DNA from: Bacillus sp. RO1
Lineage (GTDB): Bacteria > Bacillota > Bacilli > Bacillales > Bacillaceae_I
DNA: 64,000 nt
NCBI RefSeq assembly: GCF_012524115.1
Contig: NZ_JAAZWB010000077.1
Span: 62,001-126,000, forward strand
Reading direction: 5' to 3'
Shown here: positions 26,325-36,506 of the stretch, in pieces
Layout: each line of letters begins with the position of its first letter
How positions within the stretch are numbered: the stretch's first letter is position 1
Notes under the pieces: generated by a model
Told to the model about the DNA's origin: nothing
The model's database searches: none
The model's input: only the letters and a program-made list of their open reading frames with translations
Translations under genes and position numbers: made by a program

Positions 26325-27710
26325 TTAGTTACCCCCTAGTGCTGATAACATTGGACGGAATTTAATTTGTGTTTCTAGATATTCGCTTTCTGGATCGGAA
26401 TCTCCGACAATACCACATCCTGCAAACAAGGAGGCTTCCCTCTCCTGTAGCAATCCTGAACGAATAGCTACAACAAATTCTCCATCCTCTTTCCAATCCA
26501 TCCAGCCAAGAGGACCAGCATACCAGCCTCTATCCAGTCTTTCCACTTCCCTGATTGTTTGAAGAGAAATTTCTTGTGGAAACCCTCCGAGTGCTGGTGT
26601 TGGATGAAGTAGTTTTATTAAATCTGAAAGGCTGCAATCATTGTTAGTTACTGCTGTTACAGGTGTGTGTAAATGCTGAATATGTTTCATTTTGTATAGG
26701 TTTGGTTCAGATGGAGTACGTACATTTTCACAAACTTTTTCTAACGATGCCCGTATCATCTGCACAACAAGCTCATGTTCATGCATGTTTTTGTCATCAT
26801 TAAGTAAAGAATTGCCTAACTCCAAATCTTCTTTCATTGAGTCTCCTCTGGCAATCGAGCCTGCTAAACACATGGACTGAACGTTGTGGCCTTGCTTCTT
26901 CACCAATTGTTCTGGTGTCGCACCAAGGAAGCAATCGGTTCCTCTTTCCACTGTGAATACATAACTGTTCGCCTGCTCTTCCATCAGGTTTTTCAATACA
27001 GGCGCAACGTTTACCTTATCTTGGAATAGTACCCGTAACTCTCTTGCCAGCACCACCTTATCCATCTGCCCGTCTGTTATTCTATCTGTAACTTTAGAAA
27101 TGGACTCTTTCCATTCCATCGGATCCATTTCCAGGCATTTTACAATGGATGTAGTGCTGACATGCTTAATAGAAGAGCCACTCAATAGCTCCTCTTCAAG
27201 GTTAGCCAAATCTTTCAGTACACTTTCATCACAATCACTCAAATAATTAATGGTGAGATAAGTTTCACCTTCTATCTTTGTAAGCATAAAGGTGGGCAAA
27301 ATAAATAAGGCGTCAGTAAATTGGTCCCATAACTTCGTCTTCTCCTTTTTTGGATCGAAGGAGAATCCTCCATACATAACGGGACCAACCGAATGTGAAT
27401 CTTTGATGCATACAGCCCGCTGGATAAAACGCTTCCATTGCGTTTCAATCGCATGATACCTGTCATCTTCTCCATCTGCAGTAAATTCCGCTGTCACACC
27501 TGCACCGACCATCATATGAGAATGATCAGGGTTTGACCAGAAGAACCGTTGCCCTTCAAAGAATTGCTCACTTTTTTGAAAAAAATGAAGGGGATCTAGC
27601 TGTTCTATTTTTTTAGTATAACTAATTAAGACCGTCTGGTTTATCGAGGCCGCTTTAATTTTTGCTTCCTCCCATAAACTCACTATATGATGAAATGGTA
27701 TTGTAATCAT
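26325..27710 (-). CDS. menF: Isochorismate synthase MenF
   Basis: 461 residues, chorismate-binding family. C-terminal catalytic core: KVVLARELRV, CFLGATPEQLV, SMCLAGSIARG, LHPTPALGGFP, and GWYAGPLGWMDWKEDGEFVVAIRSG. It converts chorismate to isochorismate, the first committed step. The start at 27710 follows GGGGGGAG by 6 bases; the 24 codons open upstream are not supported. A sigma-A-like promoter lies at 27769-27798. First gene of menFDHBEC. Confidence 0.94.
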   Translation of the reverse strand: MITIPFHHIVSLWEEAKIKAASINQTVLISYTKKIEQLDPLHFFQKSEQFFEGQRFFWSNPDHSHMMVGAGVTAEFTADGEDDRYHAIETQWKRFIQRAVCIKDSHSVGPVMYGGFSFDPKKEKTKLWDQFTDALFILPTFMLTKIEGETYLTINYLSDCDESVLKDLANLEEELLSGSSIKHVSTTSIVKCLEMDPMEWKESISKVTDRITDGQMDKVVLARELRVLFQDKVNVAPVLKNLMEEQANSYVFTVERGTDCFLGATPEQLVKKQGHNVQSMCLAGSIARGDSMKEDLELGNSLLNDDKNMHEHELVVQMIRASLEKVCENVRTPSEPNLYKMKHIQHLHTPVTAVTNNDCSLSDLIKLLHPTPALGGFPQEISLQTIREVERLDRGWYAGPLGWMDWKEDGEFVVAIRSGLLQEREASLFAGCGIVGDSDPESEYLETQIKFRPMLSALGGN

Positions 27711-27768
27711 GTAAGACTCCCCCCGAGGCCTTGTTACCGCAAGACTTTGTCTCGAAATCGCTTCCTTA

Positions 27769-27798
27769 AAGATACACCTCAAAACCTTTTTATGTCAA
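27769..27798 (-). promoter_or_regulatory. menF operon promoter
   Basis: Minus strand -35 TTGACA (27798-27793), 18-base spacer, -10 TATCTT (27774-27769). Confidence 0.5.
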
Positions 27799-27878
27799 CA
27801 AAATGAGTGGTTTTCTTTCGTGTTTCTTCCTTATAATAGATACATGTAAAATCTTCCTGTGTTTCTTCTGAAAAACCG

Positions 27879-27907
27879 TTGACACCTTTTGTCCCTTTAC
27901 ATACACT
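27879..27907 (+). promoter_or_regulatory. menA promoter
   Basis: -35 TTGACA (27879-27884), 17-base spacer, -10 TACACT (27902-27907), about 67 bases before menA. Back-to-back with the menF promoter. Confidence 0.5.
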
Positions 27908-27973
27908 TATATTGTATTTATAATATATTGTTTTCGTTTTTTATTTTGCCATAATAGATGGAGGGGTCACATA

Positions 27974-28912
27974 ATGCAACCTCAGACAATTCAAACAGAG
28001 ACAAGCTTTCAAGCACCTACAGAAAAGAGATGGAAGGTATGGTGGAACCTACTGCGTCCACATACTTTAACAGCAGCGTTTGTTCCTGTCTTTATTGGGA
28101 CAGCACTTGCCCTTTATGACACCAGCATTGACTGGCCTTTATTTTTCGCCATGCTATTGGCCAGCCTGTTAATACAAGCAGCGACGAATATGATTAATGA
28201 GTACTACGACTATAAAAAGGGACTCGACAATGAAAATTCAGTAGGGATTGGCGGCGCGATTGTAAGGCACGGTGTTAAACCGTCCACTGTTCTACAGCTC
28301 GCATTCGCGTTCTTTGGTATCGCCACGTTACTAGGTGTGTATATATGCATGAATAGCACATGGTGGTTGGCCGCCATCGGAACAGCCTGTATGGCAGCAG
28401 GATATTTTTACACAGGAGGCCCTTACCCTATTGCCTATACCCCATTTGGTGAAATTGTAGCAGGATTCTTTATGGGCTTTGTTATTATTCTTATCTCTTT
28501 TTACATTCAAACAGGTACCATTTCTGATATTCCAATGCTAATTTCCATTCCGATTTCCATTCTTGTCGGAGCCATTCTGTTAGCTAATAACATTCGCGAT
28601 ATTGTAGGCGACAAAGAGAATGGCCGCAAAACAGTGGCGATTTTAGTTGGCAGAAAGAATGCGATTTTACTTCTAGCTGCCATGTTCATTGTGTCTTATG
28701 CACTTATTGTACTCTTTATTGCACTTGGTTACGCGTCATTTTGGTTATTATTAGTTTTCTTATCTGTGGCCAAGCCGCTTTCAGCGATTAAAGGTTTCAC
28801 AAACAATAACAGTAATGTGACGATGATGCCGGCGATGGTGGCAACCGCAAAGACCAATACTATTTTCGGCTTTTTGCTAGGCATTGGCCTTGTAATTGGT
28901 TACTTTGCATAA
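27974..28912 (+). CDS. menA: DHNA octaprenyl/heptaprenyltransferase MenA
   Basis: 312-residue UbiA-family membrane prenyltransferase with about eight to nine helices. The two Asp-rich motifs are present: NMINEYYDYKKGLD near 72-85 and NNIRDIVGDKENGRKT near 205-220, which bind Mg-prenyl diphosphate. It joins the isoprenoid tail to DHNA to make demethylmenaquinone. Strong GGAGGGG ribosome site. Divergent from menF, so the pathway is expressed from a central control region. Confidence 0.95.
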   Translation: MQPQTIQTETSFQAPTEKRWKVWWNLLRPHTLTAAFVPVFIGTALALYDTSIDWPLFFAMLLASLLIQAATNMINEYYDYKKGLDNENSVGIGGAIVRHGVKPSTVLQLAFAFFGIATLLGVYICMNSTWWLAAIGTACMAAGYFYTGGPYPIAYTPFGEIVAGFFMGFVIILISFYIQTGTISDIPMLISIPISILVGAILLANNIRDIVGDKENGRKTVAILVGRKNAILLLAAMFIVSYALIVLFIALGYASFWLLLVFLSVAKPLSAIKGFTNNNSNVTMMPAMVATAKTNTIFGFLLGIGLVIGYFA

Positions 28913-28917
28913 TAATA

Positions 28918-28943
28918 AACTGACTCTGATCATGGAGTCAGTT
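28918..28943 (+). terminator. menA terminator
   Basis: AACTGACTC/GAGTCAGTT hairpin followed by TTTTT. Confidence 0.9.
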
Positions 28944-29020
28944 TTTTTAATTGGCAATCATGATTTTTAGAATGAACGCTCATAATACAAATAGACAGGA
29001 TTTGAAAGGAGTCTATCTGT

Positions 29021-29764
29021 ATGTTATCCCCTGATAAAATAAATCAGTTAAAGCAGCAATTAGAAGACACAAAACAAACGCTTCAAGCACATCTGGACCA
29101 GAATGATCATTATCAGATGGAACAGGAACATCCATATGAAACAGTTAGTGAGCTATCCGCTTACGATAACCATCCAGGTGACCTTGGAACCGAGTTATAC
29201 GAAAGAGAAAAAGATCTAGCCTTAAATGAGCATGCCGAAAAAGAAATGAAAGACATTAATCACGCGCTCCAAGCTATGGCCTCAGGCACTTACGGCGTAT
29301 GTGAGGTTTGTGGAAAAGAAATAGACGTAGAGCGCTTAGATGCTATCCCAACTACCACTTTTTGTAAAGAACACAGCCCCGATCAGGTTGTCTCCCATGA
29401 CCGGCCTGTCGAGGAAAAAGTATTGATGCCTCCGTATGGGCGTTTTGAATACGATGAATCAGAAGGCGTGACCTTTGACGCGGAAGACACATGGCAAATT
29501 GTTCAGAGATATGGAACCTCTGAGAGCCCATCAGACTTTTCAGATGATGTAGAGAATTACGACCGCACATATGTAGAAAGCGAAGAGAATGAAGGCTATG
29601 TAGAGGATTACGAAAACTTTGTAGGAACAGACATGTATGGTCAAAATGTTACCGTATATCCTTCCATCAAACATGAGGCATATGAAGATGCACTTGATGA
29701 GGAAGGCATTATGACTACATTTGGCGACTTACATGGGTATGAGAAAGATCCATATACGGAATAA
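29021..29764 (+). CDS. yteA: YteA family TraR/DksA-type zinc-finger protein
   Basis: 247 residues. An N-terminal coiled coil (about 1-90) resembling DksA, then one CEVCGKEIDVERLDAIPTTTFCKEH C4-like/C3H zinc finger near 97-120, then a long acidic tail ending in DLHGYEKDPYTE. The Bacillus YteA family is a sporulation/general-stress-associated group without a firm function. Good AAAGGAG site. Its place after the men genes matches B. subtilis yteA. Confidence 0.88.
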   Translation: MLSPDKINQLKQQLEDTKQTLQAHLDQNDHYQMEQEHPYETVSELSAYDNHPGDLGTELYEREKDLALNEHAEKEMKDINHALQAMASGTYGVCEVCGKEIDVERLDAIPTTTFCKEHSPDQVVSHDRPVEEKVLMPPYGRFEYDESEGVTFDAEDTWQIVQRYGTSESPSDFSDDVENYDRTYVESEENEGYVEDYENFVGTDMYGQNVTVYPSIKHEAYEDALDEEGIMTTFGDLHGYEKDPYTE

Positions 29765-29780
29765 ATTAATTTTATTTAAC

Positions 29781-29817
29781 AAGGAAGCCTTAAAGATCAT
29801 TGCGCTAAGGCTTCCTT
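29781..29817. terminator. Bidirectional terminator between yteA and the DUF1801 gene
   Basis: AAGGAAGCCTTA/TAAGGCTTCCTT 12-bp arms between convergent genes. Confidence 0.9.
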
Positions 29818-29821
29818 TTGT

Positions 29822-30247
29822 TTAATCGGCTGGATACATTTCTTGCAAAAATGTTATAGATTGTTTAATCAACGCTTTTAATACTTCCACATCAATGTCT
29901 GCCACTTTATTTATGTACACACATGCCTTGCCTGTCGTATGCTTGCCGAAACTTTTCAACAGTTCTTCCCTTTTGGAATCACCAGTTGCAAAATATAAGC
30001 TTATTTTTGCTTTTCTTGGTGAAAACCCTACAAGCATGGCATCACCTTCATGACCTGTAGGATACTTATAATGATAAGAACCAAATCCAATTATGCTGGG
30101 TCCCCACATTTTCGCTTCGTAACCTGTCGTTTCTGAGAAGATCTCTAACAGTTTATACGCATCTTCCCGCTTTTTAGGACTTTCCACCGTTTCAATGAAT
30201 TCAATGACACTGTTATCCGTTTCTTTTGTTTTTAATTCATAGCCCAT
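29822..30247 (-). CDS. DUF1801 (YdhG-like) domain protein
   Basis: 141 residues. The DUF1801 pattern is visible: KKREDAYKLLEIF, KMWGPSIIGFGSYHYKY, LVGFSPRKAKISLYF, GKACVYINKVADIDVEVLKALI. This is a small cytosolic fold related to phage-derived YdhG/Fft-type proteins and of unknown function. Single gene, convergent with yteA. A typical TAAGGA-type ribosome site lies upstream. Confidence 0.82.
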   Translation of the reverse strand: MGYELKTKETDNSVIEFIETVESPKKREDAYKLLEIFSETTGYEAKMWGPSIIGFGSYHYKYPTGHEGDAMLVGFSPRKAKISLYFATGDSKREELLKSFGKHTTGKACVYINKVADIDVEVLKALIKQSITFLQEMYPAD

Positions 30248-30370
30248 CCTTATTGCTCCTTTCCAATATCAATCATTCCTATTTATTCCACACATTTTAT
30301 CATTTCCCTTCCCCATCTAGTCAATCATGCACCTCTTTATTGTCACAACCATACATTATCGTAGGCAGTT

Positions 30371-30385
30371 ATCACGATTCGTGAT
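30371..30385 (+). promoter_or_regulatory. 15-base palindrome upstream of the lipase gene
   Basis: ATCACGA-T-TCGTGAT, a perfect 7-bp inverted repeat with one central base, 21 bases before the start codon. The form fits a repressor operator; the regulator is unknown. Confidence 0.5.
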
Positions 30386-30406
30386 GGAAAGTGAGGGGTA
30401 TGATAC

Positions 30407-31144
30407 ATGTACACTAGAGATATTTTCTCCAAGGATTGGGCAGTTTTTCTAGCAGAATGCTGTCAACTTGCCTATGACCAGTATCATCAAAATGGTATTT
30501 TTTCTATACCTAACGGCTTTGATTTGGTAAAAGAATTCAAAGGTGTATCATTTCATAGCCTAGAATGGTTCGGATTTATTTTAGAATCTGAGGAAACGAT
30601 CATCGTTACATTTCGCGGGACACAAACAGATCCTGACTGGATTGCGGATGCAGAAATTTTTCAAGAGCCTTTTCCTTATTGTGAAACAGGTAACCAGCTA
30701 CTTGTACATGGTGGGTTCCTTTCAGTATATGAGTCTATGAGGGAAGAGCTGTTGGAGAGTCTTCAGCAAGAGCTATCCGCCTCGAAAACCATATTTATCA
30801 CAGGACATAGTCTCGGTGGAGCACTCGCCACACTATTTGCCCTTGATTGTGCTATAAATACAAACTATTCCTCACTATATATGTATAGTTTTGGTGCACC
30901 GCGAGTAGGGAACGAAGCGTTTGCACAACTATATAATGAAGTTGTTCCAGGGTCTATCAGATTCGTAAACCTAGCAGACCTCGTCCCTTTTGTACCACCA
31001 ACAAAAGTCGTAGCACCTCTAAGCAAAAAGACATGGCACTACAAGCACACCTTTACCCCCTACCGGTTCCTACTAACAGAAGGCTCCATCATCAAAAACC
31101 ACAGCATCGAAACCTATATCAAAGCAATGAATGAGAAGTTTTGA
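30407..31144 (+). CDS. Lipase family protein (class 3)
   Basis: 245 residues with the class 3 lipase fold: VTFRGTQTDPDWIADAEI, VHGGFLSVYESM, nucleophile elbow TGHSLGGALA (Ser near 133), YSFGAPRVGNEAF, ADLVPFVPP with the acid, and a C-terminal His (about 236) in KNHSIETY. There is no signal peptide, so it is cytosolic or leaves by another route. The substrate is not known; such proteins hydrolyse acylglycerols or short-chain esters. The start follows GAGGGG by 8 bases. It carries an upstream palindrome. Confidence 0.88.
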   Translation: MYTRDIFSKDWAVFLAECCQLAYDQYHQNGIFSIPNGFDLVKEFKGVSFHSLEWFGFILESEETIIVTFRGTQTDPDWIADAEIFQEPFPYCETGNQLLVHGGFLSVYESMREELLESLQQELSASKTIFITGHSLGGALATLFALDCAINTNYSSLYMYSFGAPRVGNEAFAQLYNEVVPGSIRFVNLADLVPFVPPTKVVAPLSKKTWHYKHTFTPYRFLLTEGSIIKNHSIETYIKAMNEKF

Positions 31145-31212
31145 CCACACAAAAGGACCGCGCAAAAAAGGGAGGCCACTGAAAAAGTCATTGATTTTAG
31201 ATTTTATTTAGA

Positions 31213-31350
31213 CACCGCTGTGGATTTCCGCAAATGGCTTCGCTTTCCTAGGGGCTGTGCTTGAGCCTCCTCGCTTTGCTGCGGGGTCTCAAGCTACAGC
31301 TATCTCCCTCAGGAGTCTTCGCCTTTTGCTCCAATCAACAGCTAGAAATT
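31213..31350 (-). repeat. Intergenic repeat copy R3
   Basis: Reverse orientation: GGATTTCCGCAAATGGCTTCG, then GAGCCTCCTCGC, CTGCGGGGTCTCAAG, and CTCCAATCAACAGCTAG. An outer GAGGCCACTGAAAAAG at 31172-31187 may mark its true end. Together with R4 it fills the 463-base gap between the lipase gene and glgP. Confidence 0.75.
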
Positions 31351-31420
31351 ACGAAAACAAAATGTTTACAGGTAACTATTTAAAATGCCTTTTCGTTAAC
31401 CTTTAGTGAATGTAGTCACC

Positions 31421-31550
31421 TTGTTGATTGGAGTGGAAGGCGCGCAGATGCCCTCGGGAGGAAGGGACAGGTGAGACCCCACAGGCGTAAGCCGAGGAGG
31501 CTCACGGACCGCCCGCAGGCAAGCGAAGCGCCTGTAACGGAAATCAACCG
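31421..31550 (+). repeat. Intergenic repeat copy R4
   Basis: Forward orientation: TTGTTGATTGGAGTGGAAGG to GGAAATCAACC, with GAGACCCCACAGG and CCGAGGAGGCTCA inside. It lies 70 bases from R3 in inverted orientation. Confidence 0.75.
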
Positions 31551-31581
31551 GATTATATATACTTTCTTATTCAATATAAAA

Positions 31582-31602
31582 AGAGGAGCAATTTGCCCCT
31601 CT
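31582..31602 (-). terminator. glg operon terminator
   Basis: Minus strand AGAGGGGC/GCTCCTCT hairpin followed by TTTTTAT, just after the glgP stop codon. Confidence 0.85.
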
Positions 31603-31607
31603 CTCAC

Positions 31608-34013
31608 TTATCGCTTGCTATAGCTTGGTTCTAGTCCCCAGATCTCGTTGGCGTATTGTCTGATGGTACGGTCGCTTGAGAAGAATCCGGAATGGGCGAT
31701 GTTCTTTGCGCTCATTGTTAACCAATGATTACGGTTACGGTAAGCAGCATCCACCCGCTCCTGTGCATCGATATAAGAGGCAAAATCCTTCAAGACGAAA
31801 TACTCATCATTCTGCATCAACAAGGAGTCATGAATTGGCTCAAAGTGATCATCCACATCCGGGAAAAATCCGTTGACAAGTTGCTCTAGAACTTGCTGTA
31901 TCCTCTTATCATGATGGTAATACTCGCTAGATCGGTATCCACCATTTTGATAATAATTCAAGACTTGCTCTGCAGTAAGGCCGAAAATGAACATATTCTC
32001 TTCTCCGACTTCTTCCTTAATCTCAATATTTGCACCATCAAGCGTGCCAACCGTCAAGGCCCCGTTCATCATAAATTTCATATTTCCAGTACCTGATGCT
32101 TCCTTGCTCGCAGTAGAGATTTGTTCACTGACATCTGCTGCCGGGAAAATGTCCTCAGCTAATGAAACCCGATAGTTTTCTAGAAAGATAACTTTTAAAC
32201 GCCCATTAATTGCCGGATCATTATTCACTTTATCCGCCAGAGAATTAATTAGTTTAATTACTCTTTTAGCATAATAATAACCAGGGGAAGCTTTAGCTCC
32301 AAAAATAAACGTTCTAGGATGTATATCAAAACTACTGTCCTCTTTTAAGCGATTATACAGATACATAATGTGAAAAACGTTTAAGAGCTGACGTTTGTAA
32401 GCATGTAATCTTTTTACTTGTACATCGAAGATACTGTCTGAATCAATTACAATTCCCGTTTGTTTTCTAATGCGTTCCCCAAGAATCTGCTTTCGTTCCC
32501 GTTTCACTTGGTCTAACTTCTCCAAAAAAGCGGAATCGTTTGCATATACATCAAGCTGTCGAAGTTGTGTCGTATCCTTCATCCACCCATGACCAATCGT
32601 ATTCTGAATGAGTGAGGTAAGTTGGGGATTTGCTTTCAGTAACCATCTGCGGTGAGTAATCCCATTTGTTTTGTTATTAAATTTATCTGGGAAAGTCTCA
32701 TAAAATAAACGCATTTCACGATTTTTTAATATTTCCGTGTGTATCTTAGCCACACCATTAACACTGAAGCTACCAACTACCGCTAAATGGGCCATCTTTA
32801 CTAAGCCGTGCGCAAGAATTGCCATCTCTTCAATCCGTCCCCATTGCCCAGGATACTTTTTCCATAACTCCGCACAAAAGCGCTCATTGATTTCTTCTAC
32901 AATCATATATATACGCGGTAGCAATGGCTGAAAAATATTGATTGGCCATTTTTCCAAAGCTTCAGAAAGAGTTGTATGATTGGTGTAAGAGATGGTATGA
33001 GAGGTGATTTCCCACGCTTGTTCCCAGCTCATATTTTCTTCATCTAAAAGGATTCGCATCAGTTCCGGAATCGCCAGCACCGGATGGGTATCATTGATGT
33101 GGATGGTCACTCTTTTGTGGAAATCTATTAGACTACCATTCTTCTTTCGATAAGAGCGGATGATGCTCCCTATGCTAGCTGCAACAAGAAAATATTGTTG
33201 CTTTAAACGGAGAATTTTTCCTTCATCATGCGTATCATCTGGATATAGGAATTCAGAAACTGCTTCCGTATCTCTTTTATATTGCATGATATCTTTGTTC
33301 GTTGGAAAAGGCGCTGGTTCAGCACTCCAAAGCCTTAACATATTTACCGTATCCGTTTGATATCCGACAACGGGCATATCATACGGAACTGCTGTGATTG
33401 CCTCTCCTTTTGCATGCCTGAACTTCTCTTTTCCATCTTCTGTATAAGATTCTACCTTACCCCAAAAATTGATTTCGACAGCCTGATCTGGTTTTCTTAC
33501 TTCCCATACGTTTCCATGTCTAAGCCATTGCTCAGGCAATTCCACTTGATAACCGTCAACAAATTTCTGGTCAAATAATCCATGTTTATAGCGGATGCCA
33601 CACCCGTGACCTGGCAGGTCTAAAGACGCGAGAGAATCTAAGAAACAGGCTGCAAGACGGCCAAGTCCACCATTTCCTAGACCAGCATCTGCTTCTATTT
33701 CCTCAATGGAAGAGAAGTCGAGCCCTAGTTCTTTCAGGCCCTCTTCTACGACATCTTGGATTCCAAGATTTAAAAGATTACTTCCCAACAATCTTCCCAA
33801 TAAAAATTCAATAGAGAGATAGTACACTTGTTTTTCATCAGCAGCGCGATTTCGTTCGTTGGTAGCTATCCAGTTGGCACTGATATATTCTCTTACCATG
33901 TTTCCGAGTGTATGATAATGATCTCTAGAGGTGGATTCCTGGAAGCTCTTTCCGTACATACTCTCCAATTTCTTTAAAAAAGCAGCCTTGAATTTCTCTT
34001 TATTAGAGAACAT
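31608..34013 (-). CDS. glgP: Glycogen phosphorylase GlgP
   Basis: 801 residues, GT35 family. The PLP-binding Lys is in [17 protein letters not shown] near 645; other core segments are [18 protein letters not shown] near 110 and [13 protein letters not shown] near 520. It releases glucose-1-phosphate from glycogen. Length is normal. The ATG at 34013 follows AGGAG by 8 bases; a GTG three codons upstream is less likely. It overlaps the 3' end of glgA. Last gene of glgBCDAP. Confidence 0.95.
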   Translation of the reverse strand: MFSNKEKFKAAFLKKLESMYGKSFQESTSRDHYHTLGNMVREYISANWIATNERNRAADEKQVYYLSIEFLLGRLLGSNLLNLGIQDVVEEGLKELGLDFSSIEEIEADAGLGNGGLGRLAACFLDSLASLDLPGHGCGIRYKHGLFDQKFVDGYQVELPEQWLRHGNVWEVRKPDQAVEINFWGKVESYTEDGKEKFRHAKGEAITAVPYDMPVVGYQTDTVNMLRLWSAEPAPFPTNKDIMQYKRDTEAVSEFLYPDDTHDEGKILRLKQQYFLVAASIGSIIRSYRKKNGSLIDFHKRVTIHINDTHPVLAIPELMRILLDEENMSWEQAWEITSHTISYTNHTTLSEALEKWPINIFQPLLPRIYMIVEEINERFCAELWKKYPGQWGRIEEMAILAHGLVKMAHLAVVGSFSVNGVAKIHTEILKNREMRLFYETFPDKFNNKTNGITHRRWLLKANPQLTSLIQNTIGHGWMKDTTQLRQLDVYANDSAFLEKLDQVKRERKQILGERIRKQTGIVIDSDSIFDVQVKRLHAYKRQLLNVFHIMYLYNRLKEDSSFDIHPRTFIFGAKASPGYYYAKRVIKLINSLADKVNNDPAINGRLKVIFLENYRVSLAEDIFPAADVSEQISTASKEASGTGNMKFMMNGALTVGTLDGANIEIKEEVGEENMFIFGLTAEQVLNYYQNGGYRSSEYYHHDKRIQQVLEQLVNGFFPDVDDHFEPIHDSLLMQNDEYFVLKDFASYIDAQERVDAAYRNRNHWLTMSAKNIAHSGFFSSDRTIRQYANEIWGLEPSYSKR

Positions 34014-35454
34014 GCACTCCACTCCTAGCCATTAGTGTTGAATACAATTGATTATATTTAAATGCAGATTTAGCCCAACTATAATCGCGCTCCATTGCTT
34101 CTTTCATAATACCGTTCCATACTTTTGGTTGTTCATACATATTAATGGCACGCCTGATGGTATGAAGCATATCATGGGCATTAAAGTTGGTGAAGGAAAA
34201 ACCGTTTCCTTCCAACGTCGTTTCATCATAAGAATGGACTGTGTCATTCAGTCCGCCGGTTTCACGTACAATTGGTATGGTACCGTAGCGCAGAGCTATT
34301 AGTTGACCTAAACCACACGGTTCAAACTTCGAAGGCATCAAGAACATGTCCGCACCTGCATAAATCTGATGGGCAAGCGGCTCATCAAACCCAATAAACG
34401 TCTTTACTTTTTCAGAATATTGATACGATAACTCTCGGAAATAATGTTCAAACTGAGGTTCACCTGTTCCGAGTACGACAACCTGTACATCCTCATTTAA
34501 CACTTCATGTAAAACGCATGTAACTAGGTCCAATCCTTTTTGCTTGGTCAACCTGCTAACCATAGCAATAATCGGTGTATCCTCTTTTACAGGTAATCCG
34601 CATAGTTTTTGCAGGGCAGCTTTATTCACCTTTTTATTTCCCATTTTACTGACGGAATAATTAGCTTCAATGTACTCGTTCGTTTCAGGACTATATAAAT
34701 CATCGTCAATTCCATTAATGATCCCTACTAACGAATCATTCCTATGACGTAGAACCCCATCCAGCTTTTCTCCAAAATAGGCTGTCTGTATTTCATCTTT
34801 ATAGGTGGGACTTACCGTTGTAATATAACCGGATGATACCAATGCTGCCTTCATGAAATTGACATTACCGTAAAACTCCAGCTCATCAGCATTAAAATGT
34901 TTACTATCAATACGCAATAAATCATGCAGGATACTTGGTGGAAATACACCTTGAAATTGAAGATTATGGATAGTAAAGACACTTTGAATATGCTCGAACC
35001 TTGGATTTTGTTTGTATTCGCGCTCCAGGATAAAATTGACCATTCCCGTGTGCCAGTCATGACAATGAATGACATCCGGAATAAAATCAATAGCCGTCAT
35101 ACTTTCCAGCACGGCACGGCAGAAAAAGGAAAAGCGTTCCCCGTCATCAAAGTGACCATACAGGGAATCGCGGTTAAAGTAGTATTCATTATCAATAAAA
35201 TAATAGGTTACATTATCATGCACCAATTTTTCCACTCCACAATATTGATGACGCCAACCTACGTCTACAAAAGTGGTCTGAACTCTTTTCATTTTGTTTT
35301 TAAATACTTCCGGAATTTGCCCATATTTCGGCAAAATAACTCGTACATCTGTACCAAGTTTCTTTAACTCCTTAGGCAATGCTCCCGCAACATCGCCTAA
35401 GCCACCTGACTTTACAAACGGGACACATTCTGATACAACAAACAATACCTTCAC
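34003..35454 (-). CDS. glgA: Glycogen synthase GlgA
   Basis: 483 residues, GT5 family. ADP-glucose-binding KSGGLGDV at 15-22, [10 protein letters not shown] near 120, and C-terminal [32 protein letters not shown] near 370-400. It extends alpha-1,4-glucan from ADP-glucose. The start is GTG at 35454, coupled as GTGA with the glgD stop codon. Confidence 0.95.
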   Translation of the reverse strand: MKVLFVVSECVPFVKSGGLGDVAGALPKELKKLGTDVRVILPKYGQIPEVFKNKMKRVQTTFVDVGWRHQYCGVEKLVHDNVTYYFIDNEYYFNRDSLYGHFDDGERFSFFCRAVLESMTAIDFIPDVIHCHDWHTGMVNFILEREYKQNPRFEHIQSVFTIHNLQFQGVFPPSILHDLLRIDSKHFNADELEFYGNVNFMKAALVSSGYITTVSPTYKDEIQTAYFGEKLDGVLRHRNDSLVGIINGIDDDLYSPETNEYIEANYSVSKMGNKKVNKAALQKLCGLPVKEDTPIIAMVSRLTKQKGLDLVTCVLHEVLNEDVQVVVLGTGEPQFEHYFRELSYQYSEKVKTFIGFDEPLAHQIYAGADMFLMPSKFEPCGLGQLIALRYGTIPIVRETGGLNDTVHSYDETTLEGNGFSFTNFNAHDMLHTIRRAINMYEQPKVWNGIMKEAMERDYSWAKSAFKYNQLYSTLMARSGVHVL

Positions 35455-36467
35455 GAATTCATCAGAGCTCCTTGTACCGATCCTTTTTTCACTAAATACG
35501 GGGAATCTGCTTTCCCTGTTAATCTTGTACCGTCTTCTACCTTAACATCTTTGTCTAAGATGACAGAATCTAAAACACAATTCTCTCCAATAACACCTTT
35601 TTGCATGATAATACTGTTTTTGACCACCGTACCTTTCCCAATTTTGACACCTCGGAAAATAATACTGTTCTCAACATGCCCTTCAATGATAGCACCGTTT
35701 GCAATCATGGAATTCTTTACATAGGCATCTTTGGAATAACTTGTTGGGGGCTCATCTTTAACTTTTGTGAAAACAGGATGATCCTTTACAAACACTTGTT
35801 TCCAAACAGCAGGATCCAGCAGTTCCAAGCTATGCTCATAATAATTTTCCAACGAATCAATTACTGCGGCATAACTTGTATATTCATAGTTGCAAATTTT
35901 GTATCCGCTTGTAATATCCTCTACCACATCCATTATACTTCTATACCCCGTTTGCTCATGATTCATAAACAATTTAACAAGCAGGTCCTTCTCAAGGACA
36001 TACATATCCAAGGTTTCATCTTCTTTTACCACATGGGTAATATCGCATCTGTTTTGGATATGACGATCGAGAATCAATTTGTAATTCATATTGGATACCG
36101 TAAAACTATTCGCTATCACGACATATTTCTGATTGCTGCGTCCGAAAAAGTCGACATTTTCTTTGAAATGTTGAAACGAGCCTGTGTTTTCATTCTCTGA
36201 ACTAGGGAAGAAGAATAAACCATCACGTTTACGATCGAGATCCCACTGTTTTCCTGAACCAAGGTGATCCATCAGAGAGCGGTACTGATAACGTGGGAAA
36301 ATTGCAACGTTTTGAATTCCCGAATTGACCATGTTGGAAAGTACAAAATCAATCAGTCTATATCGTCCTCCAAAAGGTACTGCTGCAATGGATCGCTTTA
36401 CAGTTAACTCCTTCATTTCTTCATTATGGATTGTTGCATCGATGATACCTAACATTGATTTAATCAT
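35451..36467 (-). CDS. glgD: Glucose-1-phosphate adenylyltransferase subunit GlgD
   Basis: 338 residues, non-canonical ADP-glucose pyrophosphorylase subunit. The nucleotide-binding loop near the start reads [18 protein letters not shown] in place of the AGGKGSRL found in GlgC, so it is likely non-catalytic; left-handed beta-helix repeats fill the C-terminus. In Bacilli GlgD associates with GlgC and raises its activity. 39 bases after glgC. Confidence 0.93.
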   Translation of the reverse strand: MIKSMLGIIDATIHNEEMKELTVKRSIAAVPFGGRYRLIDFVLSNMVNSGIQNVAIFPRYQYRSLMDHLGSGKQWDLDRKRDGLFFFPSSENENTGSFQHFKENVDFFGRSNQKYVVIANSFTVSNMNYKLILDRHIQNRCDITHVVKEDETLDMYVLEKDLLVKLFMNHEQTGYRSIMDVVEDITSGYKICNYEYTSYAAVIDSLENYYEHSLELLDPAVWKQVFVKDHPVFTKVKDEPPTSYSKDAYVKNSMIANGAIIEGHVENSIIFRGVKIGKGTVVKNSIIMQKGVIGENCVLDSVILDKDVKVEDGTRLTGKADSPYLVKKGSVQGALMNS

Positions 36468-36506
36468 AATAAATGGACACCCTTCCTGTGTTTAATTTCG
36501 CGTCAT

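Noticed and set aside
31416-31607. 63-codon minus-strand ORF
   Set aside because: It is the translation of repeat R4.
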